Notes: generated by a model not told the origin, from the letters alone. A DNA stretch of 64,000 nucleotides from Mycolicibacter engbaekii (GCF_002101585.1 NZ_LQOT01000042.1:78529-142528); one strand, 5' to 3'. Shown: positions 1 through 8,470, numbered from the stretch's first letter. Numbers and translations: made by a program.

Positions 1-351
1 GGTCGGTCCCCCGCCGATCTGGGCCGCCGGCGGCGGGGCCAGCTTGCCGTACGGGGTCAGCGACAGCAGCACCGGAAACGGCCCGGGGGCGGGCTGTCCC
101 GTCTCGGGCACGGTGGGGTAATGCACGTCAGCCCGCAGCACCACGCCATCGCTCATCTCCACGGCCAGATTGCGCCGCACACCGACGCCATATTCGGCGG
201 GACGCGGAGTCCACTCGGGACTCAACGGCGAGGAGCTGTACTTACGCTTCCTGGGCGCAGCGGCCCGGCGCGCCGCGATTCCCGCAGCCCCGACCGCGGC
301 GACAGCGGCCAACGCCAATCCTGCCTGGCGTGACCGTCCCGGGCGCCTCAA
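1..351 (-). CDS. CocE/NonD-family hydrolase, N-terminal part (runs off window)
   Basis: Reading frame open from a TTG at 351 to the window edge; about 117 residues are visible. It starts with a basic segment and an Ala/Gly-rich hydrophobic stretch (about residues 10-25), suggesting a membrane anchor or signal. Then comes MSDGVVLRADVHYP followed by PVLLSLTPYGK, the usual N-terminal signature of X-Pro dipeptidyl-peptidase S15/CocE-type serine hydrolases (compare 'RDGvrLaaDvyrP..pvlL.rtPYgk'). The catalytic Ser-Asp-His residues would lie outside the window. The TTG overlaps the stop of the upstream AhpD-like gene (TTGA), implying translational coupling; a GTG further in is an alternative start. 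Substrate cannot be inferred. Confidence 0.7.
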   Translation of the reverse strand, partial: MRRPGRSRQAGLALAAVAAVGAAGIAARRAAAPRKRKYSSSPLSPEWTPRPAEYGVGVRRNLAVEMSDGVVLRADVHYPTVPETGQPAPGPFPVLLSLTPYGKLAPPPAAQIGGGPT

Positions 352-842
352 GCCCGGCTCGGCAGCGTCAGCGTGCACGCCTGCCCGATATCGAGGGTGC
401 GCAGCAGCCGGCCCATGCCCAGCCACAGCGCACACGACAGCGCAAGGTCGGCGAGCAGCTCGTCGCTCAGGTGCTCGGCGCACCGCGACCAGAACTCTTC
501 GTCGTCGCGCAGGCCGGTGTGGTCTGTGGCGAACCGGTGGGCGAACTCGGCGGCGATCCGCTCCTGGGGGCTGAACCCCTCCCAGGTGCGCCACTGGGCC
601 GCGTGCTCGTAGAGATCCTCGCTGACCCCGGCCGCGGGGCCGTCGGCGTCACGGGTGTTTTCGCAGACCGTGCACTCGTTGTCCAAGGCGATCACTATCC
701 GGGCCAACTCCCGGGTGCGCAGCGGCAGCCGGCCGCGAGAGTAGACCGCCGTGCTGAAACCGCCGATTCCCGCGGCCAGTTCGGGCGACTTGACCATCCA
801 GCCCATCACGTCGTCTGGGGCGAAATCCCCGATTCGGCTCAT
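348..842 (-). CDS. Carboxymuconolactone decarboxylase / AhpD-like family protein
   Basis: 164 aa. The central segment RELARIVIALDNECTVCENTRD carries the CxxC typical of AhpD/CMD-fold proteins and is followed by the helical 'F..EE..A.eFA.rfatD' region. The His normally found a few residues after the second Cys of AhpD is not present (Arg/Asn there), so thiol-disulfide peroxidase-adaptor activity is uncertain. The gene overlaps the following hydrolase by four bases and ends a minus-strand group; upstream is bfrA on the same strand, 64 bp away. The CMD fold assignment is good; the biochemical role is unknown. Confidence 0.75.
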   Translation of the reverse strand: MSRIGDFAPDDVMGWMVKSPELAAGIGGFSTAVYSRGRLPLRTRELARIVIALDNECTVCENTRDADGPAAGVSEDLYEHAAQWRTWEGFSPQERIAAEFAHRFATDHTGLRDDEEFWSRCAEHLSDELLADLALSCALWLGMGRLLRTLDIGQACTLTLPSRA

Positions 843-906
843 ACCTTGGGATACTAGCGGGTCGCCGGTGCGCCGAGGCCGCTAAAACGTCCTGTCCCCG
901 AGGACC

Positions 907-1386
907 TCACGAGGGCGGGCGGGAGACACACTGCGCGGAGTACAGCGCCTCGCCGAGCTTGTCCATCAGCTCCAGCTGGGTTTCCAGATAGTCGATGTGG
1001 GACTCCTCGTCGGCGAGGATGGTCTCCAGGATCTGGGCGGTGGTGCTGTCCTGCTTCTCCCGGCACATGACGATGCCCGGCCGCAACCGATTGAGCACGT
1101 CGATCTCCAGCGCCAGGTCGCTCTCGAACTGCTCGCGCAGCGTCTGGCCGATACGCAGCGAGCCGATGCGCTGATAGTTCGGCAGGCCGCCGAGCACCAG
1201 GATCCGGTCGGTGACCGACTCGGCGTGGCGCATCTCCTCCATCGACTCTTCGCGGGTGTGGCCGGCCAGCTCGGTGAAACCCCAGTTGTCCTGCATCTTG
1301 GCGTGCAGGAAGTACTGGTTGATCGCGGTGAGTTCGCTGGTCAGCTGCTCATTGAGCAGTCTGAGAACTTCGGGGTCGCCTTGCAT
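907..1386 (-). CDS. bfrA: Bacterioferritin (haem-containing ferritin)
   Basis: 159 aa, the usual BfrA length. The four-helix ferritin ferroxidase ligands are visible: E in LTSELTAINQYFLHAKM (about residue 18), EE and H in REESMEEMRHAE (about 47-54), E in the middle helix, and ADEESHIDYLE (about 127-135). Met52 in 'EEMRHAE' fits the haem axial ligand. It stores iron as a ferric core in a 24-mer. The ATG at 1386 has an AGAGGAGAG ribosome site; longer upstream starts are not needed. An IdeR-type iron box lies in the 400-bp divergent interval towards bfd, suggesting iron-dependent control (Rv1876 counterpart by gene order). Confidence 0.95.
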   Translation of the reverse strand: MQGDPEVLRLLNEQLTSELTAINQYFLHAKMQDNWGFTELAGHTREESMEEMRHAESVTDRILVLGGLPNYQRIGSLRIGQTLREQFESDLALEIDVLNRLRPGIVMCREKQDSTTAQILETILADEESHIDYLETQLELMDKLGEALYSAQCVSRPPS

Positions 1387-1604
1387 GATCTCTCCTCTGC
1401 CATGAAGAACCTCGCCGGTTTCGGCCGCGACGGAGGGGGCTTGGGTCATCGCCGCAACGCGCACATTCAATCTAATGCAGACGGTGCGCCGCAGGGGCAT
1501 GTTTACCCGCGTCCGGGCGCGTCTCATCGCCGCACCACCTGGGCGCCGTCGGGGCGAACTCTTGGTCATCGCCGGTTAACCGACTCGTGCAAGGTGCGCT
1601 TTAC

Positions 1605-1623
1605 TTAGGTTAGACTCTACTAA
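1605..1623. promoter_or_regulatory. IdeR-type iron box
   Basis: TTAGGTTAGACTCTACTAA matches the mycobacterial IdeR/DtxR consensus TTAGGTTAGGCTAACCTAA at 15 of 19 positions, including both outer TTAG/CTAA arms. It lies between divergent bfrA and bfd, about 220 bp from the bfrA start and 170 bp from bfd. IdeR with Fe2+ represses uptake genes and activates storage genes such as bfrA; which of the two promoters this site serves cannot be told from sequence. The remainder of 1387-1793 holds a small candidate ORF (1677-1784) and otherwise nothing I recognise. Confidence 0.7.
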
Positions 1624-1676
1624 CATCGGGCTCGCTTCGCCCGATAATCGCGCAAACAGTCGACGATGGACATGAG

Positions 1677-1784
1677 GTGATGACGCTGCTGGAATTCGAG
1701 GGTGCAGCGCGTGCACAGCAACGGCTCGACCACCCGGACAAGACCGCGATCGATCCGCCGGCGCCGGCCGGCGAGGGCCGGTAG
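1677..1784 (+). CDS. Candidate small ORF (35 aa) leading bfd
   Basis: An uninterrupted 36-codon frame starts at GTG 1677 (or ATG 1680) and ends in TAG at 1782-1784, nine bases before the bfd ATG. A weak GAGG lies just upstream of the start. The peptide (MTLLEFEGAARAQQRLDH then a Pro/Ala/Gly-rich tail) has no recognisable domain. Support is only its tight spacing to bfd; it could be chance in GC-rich DNA. Confidence 0.25.
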   Translation: MMTLLEFEGAARAQQRLDHPDKTAIDPPAPAGEGR

Positions 1785-1793
1785 GGCGAGCGC

Positions 1794-2018
1794 ATGTACG
1801 TATGCCTGTGTGTCGGAGCCACCAATCAGATGGTGTCGGACGCCGTCGCCGCCGGGGCGTCGACGTCGAAAGAGGTAGCCGCGATGTGCGGCGCGGGAGC
1901 CGACTGCGGCCGGTGCCGCTGCACCGTTCGCGGCATCATCCAGGCGGCCCTGGCCGCTGCCGACCAGGATGCGTTGCGCGGCCTCGCGCTGGACATCAGC
2001 CCCGTGGGATCACGCTGA
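1794..2018 (+). CDS. bfd: Bacterioferritin-associated ferredoxin (BFD-like [2Fe-2S] protein)
   Basis: 74 aa, small like the family (about 60-75). Four cysteines in BFD order: MYVCLCVGATNQM supplies C-x-C at residues 4 and 6, and CGAGADCGRCRCTVRGII supplies the second pair near residues 39-43. Bfd reduces the bacterioferritin core so that Fe2+ can be released. It is divergent from bfrA across an interval with an IdeR box, so storage and mobilisation may be co-controlled by iron. The 3' end overlaps the convergent enoyl-CoA hydratase gene by nine bases. Confidence 0.9.
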   Translation: MYVCLCVGATNQMVSDAVAAGASTSKEVAAMCGAGADCGRCRCTVRGIIQAALAAADQDALRGLALDISPVGSR

Positions 2019-2777
2019 GCCGCCGCCCCGCCGGCCGCTGAATTCGGCCAGCGCGTCGGCGTTGGCCTGGCCACCCAGCAGTTCGGCGAAGAACCCGTTC
2101 TCGCGTTCGACAGCCTCCAGCGTTGCGGCCCGGGCCGGCTCGACCATCGCCGCCTTGACCGCCATCAGACTTGAAATGGGCCGGGACGAAAGCACTTCGG
2201 CGTGCCTGCGGGCCTGCACCAGAAGGTCGTCCGGTTCGCACACGGCAAAGACCAAGCCCATCCGCCGCGCCTCGTCGGCGTTGATCCACTCCGAGGACAT
2301 CAGCAGCCAGGCCGCGTTCTGCCTGCCGATCAGCTGCGGGAGCAGATACGACGAGCCGGCCTCGGGGGCCACGCCCAGACTGGTGAACGGGCACTTCAGT
2401 CGTGCTGTCGAGGACATGAACGCCAGGTCCGCGTAGCCCAAGATGGTGGCTCCGATGCCCAGACCGAGGCCGTTCACCGCACAGATCAGCGGCTTGGGGA
2501 ACCGCCCCAGCGCCGCGATGAGACCGCGGAAACCGTGCTTGCCCGGCACGAAGTCCGGGTCGGTGACCATCGCCTGCATCTCGGCAAGGTCGGTCCCGGC
2601 GCTGAACGCCCGCCCGGCACCGGTGATCAGCACCACCGCCACCTCGGGATCGTCCGCGGCGGCCAGCAACGCCTCGGCGGTGGCGTCGTAGAGCGCCTCG
2701 TTGAACGCATTGAGCGCCTCGGGACGATTCAGCGTCAGGGTGCGTACCCGGTTCTGGTCTTCGATCGTCAGGATCAC
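2010..2777 (-). CDS. Enoyl-CoA hydratase/isomerase family protein
   Basis: 255 aa crotonase-fold protein. NRPEALNAFNEALYDATAEAL at the N-terminus, the oxyanion-hole segment GRAFSAGTDLAEM (about residues 57-69), CAVNGLGLGIGATILGYADLAF (about 100-120) and GVAPEAGSSYLLPQLIG (about 134-150) are all present. The residue at the second catalytic Glu position lies in 'PEAGSSYLLP', consistent with a hydratase or isomerase; substrate is not predictable. It acts in fatty-acid or acyl-CoA metabolism. Thirty-six bases separate it from oxyR upstream on the same strand, but no functional link is evident. Confidence 0.9.
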   Translation of the reverse strand: MILTIEDQNRVRTLTLNRPEALNAFNEALYDATAEALLAAADDPEVAVVLITGAGRAFSAGTDLAEMQAMVTDPDFVPGKHGFRGLIAALGRFPKPLICAVNGLGLGIGATILGYADLAFMSSTARLKCPFTSLGVAPEAGSSYLLPQLIGRQNAAWLLMSSEWINADEARRMGLVFAVCEPDDLLVQARRHAEVLSSRPISSLMAVKAAMVEPARAATLEAVERENGFFAELLGGQANADALAEFSGRRGGGSA

Positions 2778-2813
2778 CCGTGCAGCCTAAACGGCCCGTG
2801 CCCGCCACTGCGC

Positions 2814-3746
2814 TCAGAGCAGATCGACCCGATGACCGGCCGCCACCACCTTGCCGATGATGCCTGCCAGTCGCCGATAGGACTCTTCGCGACCACTGGA
2901 GGAACGAAAGACCAGCCCGATGCGCCTGCCGGGCTGCGGCGGCGCGAAATGGGCCAGCGCCAGGCCGTTGCGTTCGGCCTCCACCGCCACCGCCGTCTGC
3001 GGGATCAGGGTCACCCCCAGCCCGCCGTTCACGCACTGGACGGCGGTGGCCAGCGATGCCGCGCGCGTGGTCGCCAATTCCGCGCGCACCCCGGCGTTGC
3101 GGCAGATCTCCAGCGTCTGGTCCCGCAGGCAGTGGCCCTCGTCGAGCAACAACAGCGGCAGGTCGGCCAGCGCGGCCGGCGGCAGTCGGCGCTTGCCGGC
3201 CAGCGCATGCCCCGGCGGCAGCGCCAACACGAAATCCTCGTCGTATATCGGGATTTCGGTCATTGCGGGCACCTCGGCCGGCAACGCCATCACGGCCGCG
3301 TCGACGGCACCCTCGCGTAGCCCGGTGAGCAGTCGCTCGGTCTGATCTTCGATCACCCGCAGGTTGAGCTCCGGCAGTTCCTCGGCCAGGCCGGCCAGCA
3401 CCGCGGGCAGCACGTACGGCGCCACCGTGGGGATCAGGCCCAGCCGGACCGCGCCCTGCAAGGGGTCGGCCACCCCGGCGGCCGCCGCGGAGAACTGTGC
3501 CGCCGCGTCGAGCACCGCATGAGCGTGCGGCAGCAGCTGCTGCCCCTCGGCGGTCAGGAAAACCCGCCGGGTGGAGCGCTCGATGAGTTGCACCCCCAAC
3601 CCGGCCTCCAGCGACGACAGGGCCTGCGAGAGGGTGGACTGGCTCAGGCCCAGCCCGGCCGCCGCGAGGCTGAAGTGGTGCTTCTCGGCCACGGCGGCGA
3701 AGGCCCGCAGGCCCGCCAGCGTGGGCTGATAGCTTGCATCGGTCAT
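2814..3746 (-). CDS. oxyR: LysR-type peroxide sensor OxyR
   Basis: 310 aa. N-terminal winged helix: [38 protein letters not shown] (about 8-45). The regulatory domain contains [18 protein letters not shown] with two cysteines near residues 200-210, the redox-sensing pair arrangement of OxyR. The gene is divergent from ahpC with 114 bp between starts, the classic mycobacterial oxyR-ahpC arrangement. No frameshift or truncation is seen, unlike M. tuberculosis where oxyR is a pseudogene (from general knowledge), so the peroxide response is probably functional here. The ATG at 3746 gives [13 protein letters not shown], the expected N-terminus. Confidence 0.92.
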   Translation of the reverse strand: MTDASYQPTLAGLRAFAAVAEKHHFSLAAAGLGLSQSTLSQALSSLEAGLGVQLIERSTRRVFLTAEGQQLLPHAHAVLDAAAQFSAAAAGVADPLQGAVRLGLIPTVAPYVLPAVLAGLAEELPELNLRVIEDQTERLLTGLREGAVDAAVMALPAEVPAMTEIPIYDEDFVLALPPGHALAGKRRLPPAALADLPLLLLDEGHCLRDQTLEICRNAGVRAELATTRAASLATAVQCVNGGLGVTLIPQTAVAVEAERNGLALAHFAPPQPGRRIGLVFRSSSGREESYRRLAGIIGKVVAAGHRVDLL

Positions 3747-3860
3747 GCCGATAATTATAGTGCGTAGTATCACCTTTCATTTTTAATTTGAATCGGGCAC
3801 CATGGAGCATGCGGGCGCCCACCGCGCCCCGACGGCACATATCTCACACAAAGGAGTGTC
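3747..3860. promoter_or_regulatory. oxyR-ahpC divergent regulatory region
   Basis: 114 bp between divergent starts, markedly AT-rich from 3750 to 3792 against a GC-rich background. An inverted pair GATA (3750-3753) and TATC (3768-3771) spans 22 bp close to the oxyR start, compatible with a LysR T-N11-A type site. An AAAGGAG ribosome site lies just before ahpC. OxyR binding here is inferred from family behaviour. Confidence 0.55.
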
Positions 3861-4442
3861 ATGGCACTGTTGACTATCGGCGACCAGTTCCCGGCCTACA
3901 AGGTGACCGCCCTGATCGGGGGCGACCTGTCGAAGGTGAACGGGCCCGATGAGCTCTTCACCACCATCACCAGCGACGACTACGCCGGCAAGTGGCGCGT
4001 GGTGTTCTTCTGGCCCAAGGACTTCACCTTCATTTGCCCCACCGAGATCGCGGCGTTCGGCAAGTTGAACGACGAGTTCGCCGACCGCGACGCCCAGGTT
4101 CTCGGCGTCTCGACCGACAACGAGTTCGTGCACTACAACTGGCGCGTCACGCACGAGGACCTTAAGACGCTGCCGTTCCCGATGCTGTCGGACCTCAACC
4201 GCGACCTGGTACGGGAGACCGGCGTGCTCAACTCCGACGGGGTCGCCGACCGGGCCACCTTCATCATCGACCCCAACAACGAGATTCAGTTCGTCTCGGT
4301 GACGGCGGGATCGGTGGGCCGCAACGTCGACGAGGTGCTGCGGGTGCTCGACGCCCTGCAGTCCGACGAGCTGTGCGCGTGCAACTGGAAGAAGGGCGAC
4401 GCGACGCTGAACGTCGGCGAGCTGCTCAAAGAATCTCTGTGA
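3861..4442 (+). CDS. ahpC: Alkyl hydroperoxide reductase AhpC (2-Cys peroxiredoxin)
   Basis: 193 aa, close to the usual mycobacterial 195. The peroxidatic Cys is residue 59 in DFTFICPTEI; the C-terminal ELCACNWKKGD holds the resolving Cys and the extra Cys of mycobacterial AhpC. It reduces alkyl hydroperoxides, H2O2 and peroxynitrite. It pairs with AhpD 63 bp downstream, which re-reduces it through lipoamide (dihydrolipoamide acyltransferase and Lpd). Divergent OxyR is its likely regulator. Confidence 0.97.
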   Translation: MALLTIGDQFPAYKVTALIGGDLSKVNGPDELFTTITSDDYAGKWRVVFFWPKDFTFICPTEIAAFGKLNDEFADRDAQVLGVSTDNEFVHYNWRVTHEDLKTLPFPMLSDLNRDLVRETGVLNSDGVADRATFIIDPNNEIQFVSVTAGSVGRNVDEVLRVLDALQSDELCACNWKKGDATLNVGELLKESL

Positions 4443-4505
4443 TCGGAGCCGGATGAATCGCGCTCGCGGTGATGTCGGGCGCCAGGATGAGGAGGAACAG
4501 CGCCA

Positions 4506-5051
4506 ATGAGTATTGAGAATCTCAAGAACGCGATCCCGGAGTACGCCAAGGACCTCAAGCTCAACCTGGGTTCGATCGCCCGCAGCACTGTCCTGAACGA
4601 GGAGCAGCTCTGGGGCAGTCTGCTCGCCAGTGCCGCGGCCACGCGCAACGCCACGGTGCTGGCCGAGATCGGTGCCGAGGCCGCCGACAACTTGTCGGCG
4701 GAGGCCTACCAGGCCGCCCTGGGCGCCGCCTCGATCATGGGTATGAACAACGTGTTCTACCGTGGGCGGCACTTCCTGGACGGCAGCTATGACGACCTCC
4801 GGCCCGGGTTGCGGATGAACATCATCGGCAACCCGGGGGTCGACAAGGCGAACTTCGAGCTGTGGAGTTTCGCGGTCTCGGCGATCAACGGCTGCCAGGC
4901 GTGCGTTGCCTCCCACGAGCAGGTCGTGCGAGAGGCGGGCATCGGACGCGAAGCGGTACTGGAAGCGCTCAAGGTCGCCTCGATCGTGGCCGGAGTGGGG
5001 CAGGCGGTCTTTGCCGCCGCCGCCGACCCGGCCGCCTCGCCGGCGGGCTGA
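4506..5051 (+). CDS. ahpD: Alkyl hydroperoxidase AhpD
   Basis: 181 aa. [16 protein letters not shown] gives the catalytic C130-x-x-C133-x3-H137 motif of AhpD, with the upstream Glu of the proton relay ([12 protein letters not shown]). The all-helical trimeric protein serves as adaptor reducing AhpC with electrons from lipoylated DlaT/Lpd and has weak peroxidase activity itself. It is co-transcribed with ahpC (63-bp spacing, GAGGA ribosome site). Confidence 0.96.
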   Translation: MSIENLKNAIPEYAKDLKLNLGSIARSTVLNEEQLWGSLLASAAATRNATVLAEIGAEAADNLSAEAYQAALGAASIMGMNNVFYRGRHFLDGSYDDLRPGLRMNIIGNPGVDKANFELWSFAVSAINGCQACVASHEQVVREAGIGREAVLEALKVASIVAGVGQAVFAAAADPAASPAG

Positions 5052-5098
5052 TGCCGATCGGCGCGCGCCGGGTAAGCACCCGGCGCGCGCCGTAGGCC

Positions 5099-5557
5099 TC
5101 AGCTGTCCAGCCGCGCCAACCGTTCCACCGTCACCGGGTCCTCCTGCCCGGCGAAATAGCGGTCCAGCACCGCGTGAACCTCGCTGCACGCGCACCTGCC
5201 GACGTGCCCTCCGCCCGCGCAGGCCCGGCCGAACAACGTCATCGACGACCGAAGCTTGAGATCGTCGGGCCGGCCCAGAATCTCCTCGATGGACTCACCG
5301 CGCACCGCGCCGATCAGGCCCGCACATTCCTGCAGGCGCGGCCCGAGCACGTCGTGAGCCAGGTAGGCCCGTGCCTCGGCCGCCGACCCGATCCCGTAGC
5401 GCCGCGCCATCGCGCTGGTGCCCAATCCCGCCAACTGCGGAAACACGAACCACATCCAGTGGCTGCGTTTGCGGCCGGCGCGCAGTTCGGTGAGCACGGT
5501 GTCGTACACCCCGGCCTGCGCGTCGACGAAACGCTGTAGCCCGAAGGTGTCGGCCAT
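5099..5557 (-). CDS. DUF1810 family protein
   Basis: 152 aa. [21 protein letters not shown] followed by [18 protein letters not shown] (about residues 28-48) and [22 protein letters not shown] is the complete DUF1810 signature (Rv1873-like; known fold, no known function). The conserved 'S-HWMWF-FPQ' strip is intact. A long Cys/Gly insertion ([12 protein letters not shown]) occurs near the C-terminus. It is divergent from lldD2 with 46 bp between starts. Confidence 0.88.
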   Translation of the reverse strand: MADTFGLQRFVDAQAGVYDTVLTELRAGRKRSHWMWFVFPQLAGLGTSAMARRYGIGSAAEARAYLAHDVLGPRLQECAGLIGAVRGESIEEILGRPDDLKLRSSMTLFGRACAGGGHVGRCACSEVHAVLDRYFAGQEDPVTVERLARLDS

Positions 5558-5603
5558 GCCCCAACCGTGGCACAGTTCGAGTGCGGCAGTAAAGGAGTCA
5601 GCG

Positions 5604-6842
5604 ATGTCGGCGACACAGCGGCGGTTCCCCAGAATAGGCGAGCTCGCCCCCCTGATCCGATTGCGCAGACCGCGGTTGAACCGCACCGCGCGCCGCCTCG
5701 AGCGTGCGCTGACCGTCGAGGACCTGCGGGACCTCGCCAAGCGGCGCACACCGCGGGCGGCTTTCGACTACACCGACGGCGCCGCCGAAGACGAGATCTC
5801 GTTGGGCCGCGCCCGACAGGCCTTCCGCGACATCGAGTTCCATCCCGCCATCCTGCGCGACGTCACCAGCGTCGACACCACCGCCAGCGTGCTGGGGGCG
5901 TCGGTCGCGTTGCCGTTCGCGATCGCACCCACCGGCTTCACCCGGCTCATGCACACCGCGGGCGAACTGGCCGGTGCCCGCGCGGCCGCTGCCGCGGGCA
6001 TCCCGTTCTCGCTGTCCACCCTCGGCACGGCCTCCATCGAGGACGTCGCGCAGGCCGCCCCGACAGCGCGCCGCTGGTTTCAGCTGTACATGTGGCACGA
6101 CCGCGATCGGTCGATGGCGCTGCTGCGCCGCGCCGCCGACGCGGGCTACGACACCCTGATGGTGACGGTCGACTGCCCGGTCGCGGGGGCACGCCGGCGC
6201 GACACGCGCAACGGCATGTCGATTCCCCCGGCGCTGACGCCGCGGACCGTCGCCGACGCCGCCCTGCATCCGGCCTGGTGGTTCGACCTGTTCACCACCG
6301 AGCCGCTGTCCTTCGCCTCGCTGGACCGATGGTCGGGCACCGTCGCGCAGTACATGGACTCGATGTTCGACCCGAGCGTGACCTTCGACGACCTGGCGTG
6401 GATCAAATCCCAATGGCCGGGCCGATTCGTCGTCAAAGGCATTCAGACCGTCGCCGACGCCCGCACCGTGGTCGATGTGGGCGCAGACGGCATCGTGCTG
6501 TCCAACCACGGCGGCCGCCAGCTCGACCGGGCACCCGTGCCGTTTCACCTGCTGCCCGAGGTGGCCCGCGACGTCGGACGTGACACCGAGATCCTGCTGG
6601 ACACCGGCATCATGAGCGGCGCCGACATCGTCGCGGCGGTCGCACTGGGCGCACGGTGCACCCTGATCGGCCGGGCCTACCTCTATGGCCTGATGGCCGG
6701 CGGACAGGCCGGCGTGCACCGGGTGATCGACATCCTGGCCGAACAGATCCGGCGCACCATGCGACTGCTCGGCGTCCGCGATCTGGCGGAGTTGTCCCCG
6801 CAGCACGTGACCCAGCTGCAACGGCTGGTACCCCGCCGGTAA
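5604..6842 (+). CDS. lldD2: FMN-dependent alpha-hydroxy acid dehydrogenase, LldD2 type (L-lactate)
   Basis: 412 aa, matching Rv1872c-type LldD2. FMN-binding segments: [13 protein letters not shown] (about 114-126), [10 protein letters not shown] (about 160), [15 protein letters not shown] (about 190), VVKGIQT and the catalytic base in [13 protein letters not shown] (about 300), then [20 protein letters not shown]. The enzyme oxidises L-lactate to pyruvate feeding electrons to the respiratory chain. The ATG at 5604 follows an AAAGGAG site; earlier ATGs lie in the divergent gene. Lactate is the best-supported substrate by similarity; other 2-hydroxyacids remain possible. Confidence 0.92.
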   Translation: MSATQRRFPRIGELAPLIRLRRPRLNRTARRLERALTVEDLRDLAKRRTPRAAFDYTDGAAEDEISLGRARQAFRDIEFHPAILRDVTSVDTTASVLGASVALPFAIAPTGFTRLMHTAGELAGARAAAAAGIPFSLSTLGTASIEDVAQAAPTARRWFQLYMWHDRDRSMALLRRAADAGYDTLMVTVDCPVAGARRRDTRNGMSIPPALTPRTVADAALHPAWWFDLFTTEPLSFASLDRWSGTVAQYMDSMFDPSVTFDDLAWIKSQWPGRFVVKGIQTVADARTVVDVGADGIVLSNHGGRQLDRAPVPFHLLPEVARDVGRDTEILLDTGIMSGADIVAAVALGARCTLIGRAYLYGLMAGGQAGVHRVIDILAEQIRRTMRLLGVRDLAELSPQHVTQLQRLVPRR

Positions 6843-6859
6843 CGCCGCCGGGCCGCCCT

Positions 6860-8341
6860 TCAGAACGCGGGGGCTCGCATGACCAGCGCGGCGATCATGT
6901 CGGTCAGCACACCCGCCTCGCCGGCGATGTGCGACCCGCAGGCCTTGACGTCGATCACCGTGTCCGCCAACGCATTGAGCACCCGCTGGCAGCTGTAGCC
7001 CCCGGAGTCCAGGGTGTAGGTCTGCGACATCCGCGGCGCATCGCCGACCTCGTCGCCGATGGTCCAGGTGTAGGTGTTGTTGTCGGGGTAGGTCACGGCG
7101 ACCGTCTGGCCCACACAGGACCGCCACCTGGCCAGCGATTCCTCGGCGAACGCCGCCGCCCGGCCGGACTTCGACGCGAACACCACGATGTCCTGGTCGA
7201 CGAAGTTCCGGCCGTTGACCCCAGCCCGTTGCAGCCCGCCGGGTTCCTCGAGCACCTTCCACGCCGCCCGCTGCGGCTCACTGCCCTGGTAGACCTCTTC
7301 CAGACCCGGGTACAGCACGCCCAGGCACTGTGGCGCCGTCGCCGTGATCGCTCCCCTGGGCTTGAGGGATTCCAGATCGGCCTCCACCGTCTGCATCCCC
7401 GGCGTGGCCATCGCGGCCCGCACATCCTCGTCGGCGGCCAGGGGCGCAGCGGCCTGCTCCGGCCCGGTGCGGGTGAGTCCGAACGCCAGCCCACCCGCGG
7501 CCACCACCGCCACGGCCGCGCCCGCCACCAGAACCTTCTTGGCCGACCAGCGCCCCCGTCGCCGTCCGGGCTCCTCAGAATCCGCACCGCCGCCCCCGGC
7601 GGGAGGATCCGGCGGGGCCGGCCGGGCGACCACGGGCCGCGGGCCGGTCACGGGTGCCGCCGCCATCCCCACCGTCTCGGCGGTGAAGCTCGGCTCGTTG
7701 GCGGCCAGCACGGCATCGACATCGGCGCGGGTGCGCACGGTGACGTCCGGCCGGTCCCGCAACCGGCACAGCAGCGCGAGGATGTCATTGCGGACGGTCG
7801 GGTCGTGACAGTCCTCGTCGAGCCGCGACCGCAGTTCCAGAACGAGTTCGGCCTGCTTGCGGTAGCTCAGCTCGGGTCCGGACAGTTCCGAGGAGAGCCG
7901 CATGAGGTAGGCGAAGGGCACCACCGGTTCCTCCGGCAGCGGCCGGGGCAGCGGGACGGCCCGCCGCGACAGGCTTCGCAGCGCGGCGGTCAATCGGGTG
8001 TTGGCGGCGATGTTGCGGGTTCGGTAGTCGATGATCTGGGTCGCGGCGACGGGGGTGACCCGCACACTGTCGACCGGCCCGATCTGCACCGGCAGAACCG
8101 GCCGGTACAGGGCGCGCGCGTAGGCCAACTCCGCCTGACAGGGCTTGGACCGCAACGAATTATTGGACAACGCGACAATAAACACCGAACAGCAGCGGAT
8201 CCGGTCCAGGATCGTCTGCCACCACGCCTCGCCGCCACCCAGCTCTTCGTCCAGCCACACCCGCTGGCCGGCGCTGCGCAGGTCACAGACCAGCGGATCG
8301 ACCAACTCGCGATCCTGGCTGGCGTAACTGACAAACAGCAT
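6860..8341 (-). CDS. TIR-domain membrane protein with extracytoplasmic PknH-type sensor domain
   Basis: 493 aa. Residues 1-125 form a TIR domain: MLFVSYASQDRELVDPL (strand A/helix A), RVWLDEELGGGEAWW (BB-loop region, 27-41), FIVALSNNSLRSKPCQAEL (54-72); E71 occupies the catalytic Glu position of NAD-cleaving TIRs. Residues about 140-215 are helical, then a Pro/Gly linker, basic RRRGRWSAKK, and one transmembrane helix about 269-290. Residues about 300-493 resemble the PknH_C sensor domain, with four cysteines at 339, 409, 451 and 468 fitting its two disulfides. The TIR should be cytoplasmic and the sensor outside. The ATG at 8341 has GGAGAGG upstream; the frame extends further but through the repeat region. 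Divergent from the RyR protein; convergent with lldD2 (17 bp). Signal-activated NAD hydrolysis is an inference. Confidence 0.85.
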   Translation of the reverse strand: MLFVSYASQDRELVDPLVCDLRSAGQRVWLDEELGGGEAWWQTILDRIRCCSVFIVALSNNSLRSKPCQAELAYARALYRPVLPVQIGPVDSVRVTPVAATQIIDYRTRNIAANTRLTAALRSLSRRAVPLPRPLPEEPVVPFAYLMRLSSELSGPELSYRKQAELVLELRSRLDEDCHDPTVRNDILALLCRLRDRPDVTVRTRADVDAVLAANEPSFTAETVGMAAAPVTGPRPVVARPAPPDPPAGGGGADSEEPGRRRGRWSAKKVLVAGAAVAVVAAGGLAFGLTRTGPEQAAAPLAADEDVRAAMATPGMQTVEADLESLKPRGAITATAPQCLGVLYPGLEEVYQGSEPQRAAWKVLEEPGGLQRAGVNGRNFVDQDIVVFASKSGRAAAFAEESLARWRSCVGQTVAVTYPDNNTYTWTIGDEVGDAPRMSQTYTLDSGGYSCQRVLNALADTVIDVKACGSHIAGEAGVLTDMIAALVMRAPAF

Positions 8342-8428
8342 GGTCCTCTCCGGGGCTGGTAGGCACAGCGCCGAATCACCGCGGCAGACGCCCAAGACAT
8401 GACCAAAGTCCCATGTCGGAAGTCCCGC

Positions 8429-8470
8429 TTCGGGGTTAGTGTACGAGGATTCGGGGTTAGTGTACGAGGA
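8429..8470. repeat. Exact tandem duplication, 2 x 21 bp, in the TIR/RyR intergenic region
   Basis: Bases 8429-8449 and 8450-8470 are identical (TTCGGGGTTAGTG followed by TACGAGGA), abutting with no spacer. The copies sit between the TIR start (8341, minus) and the preferred RyR-protein start (8532, plus). A 21-bp period equals two helical turns, so a protein bound at each copy would lie on the same DNA face. Each copy contains a TAGTGT / TACACT string that could act as a -10 element on either strand. Function is unproven. Confidence 0.85.

Noticed and set aside
1996..3840. 614-aa minus-strand frame covering enoyl-CoA hydratase and oxyR
   Set aside because: Composition is Arg/Gly/Ala-rich without any domain and it lies in the shifted frame of two well-supported genes on the same strand; a GC-rich shadow.
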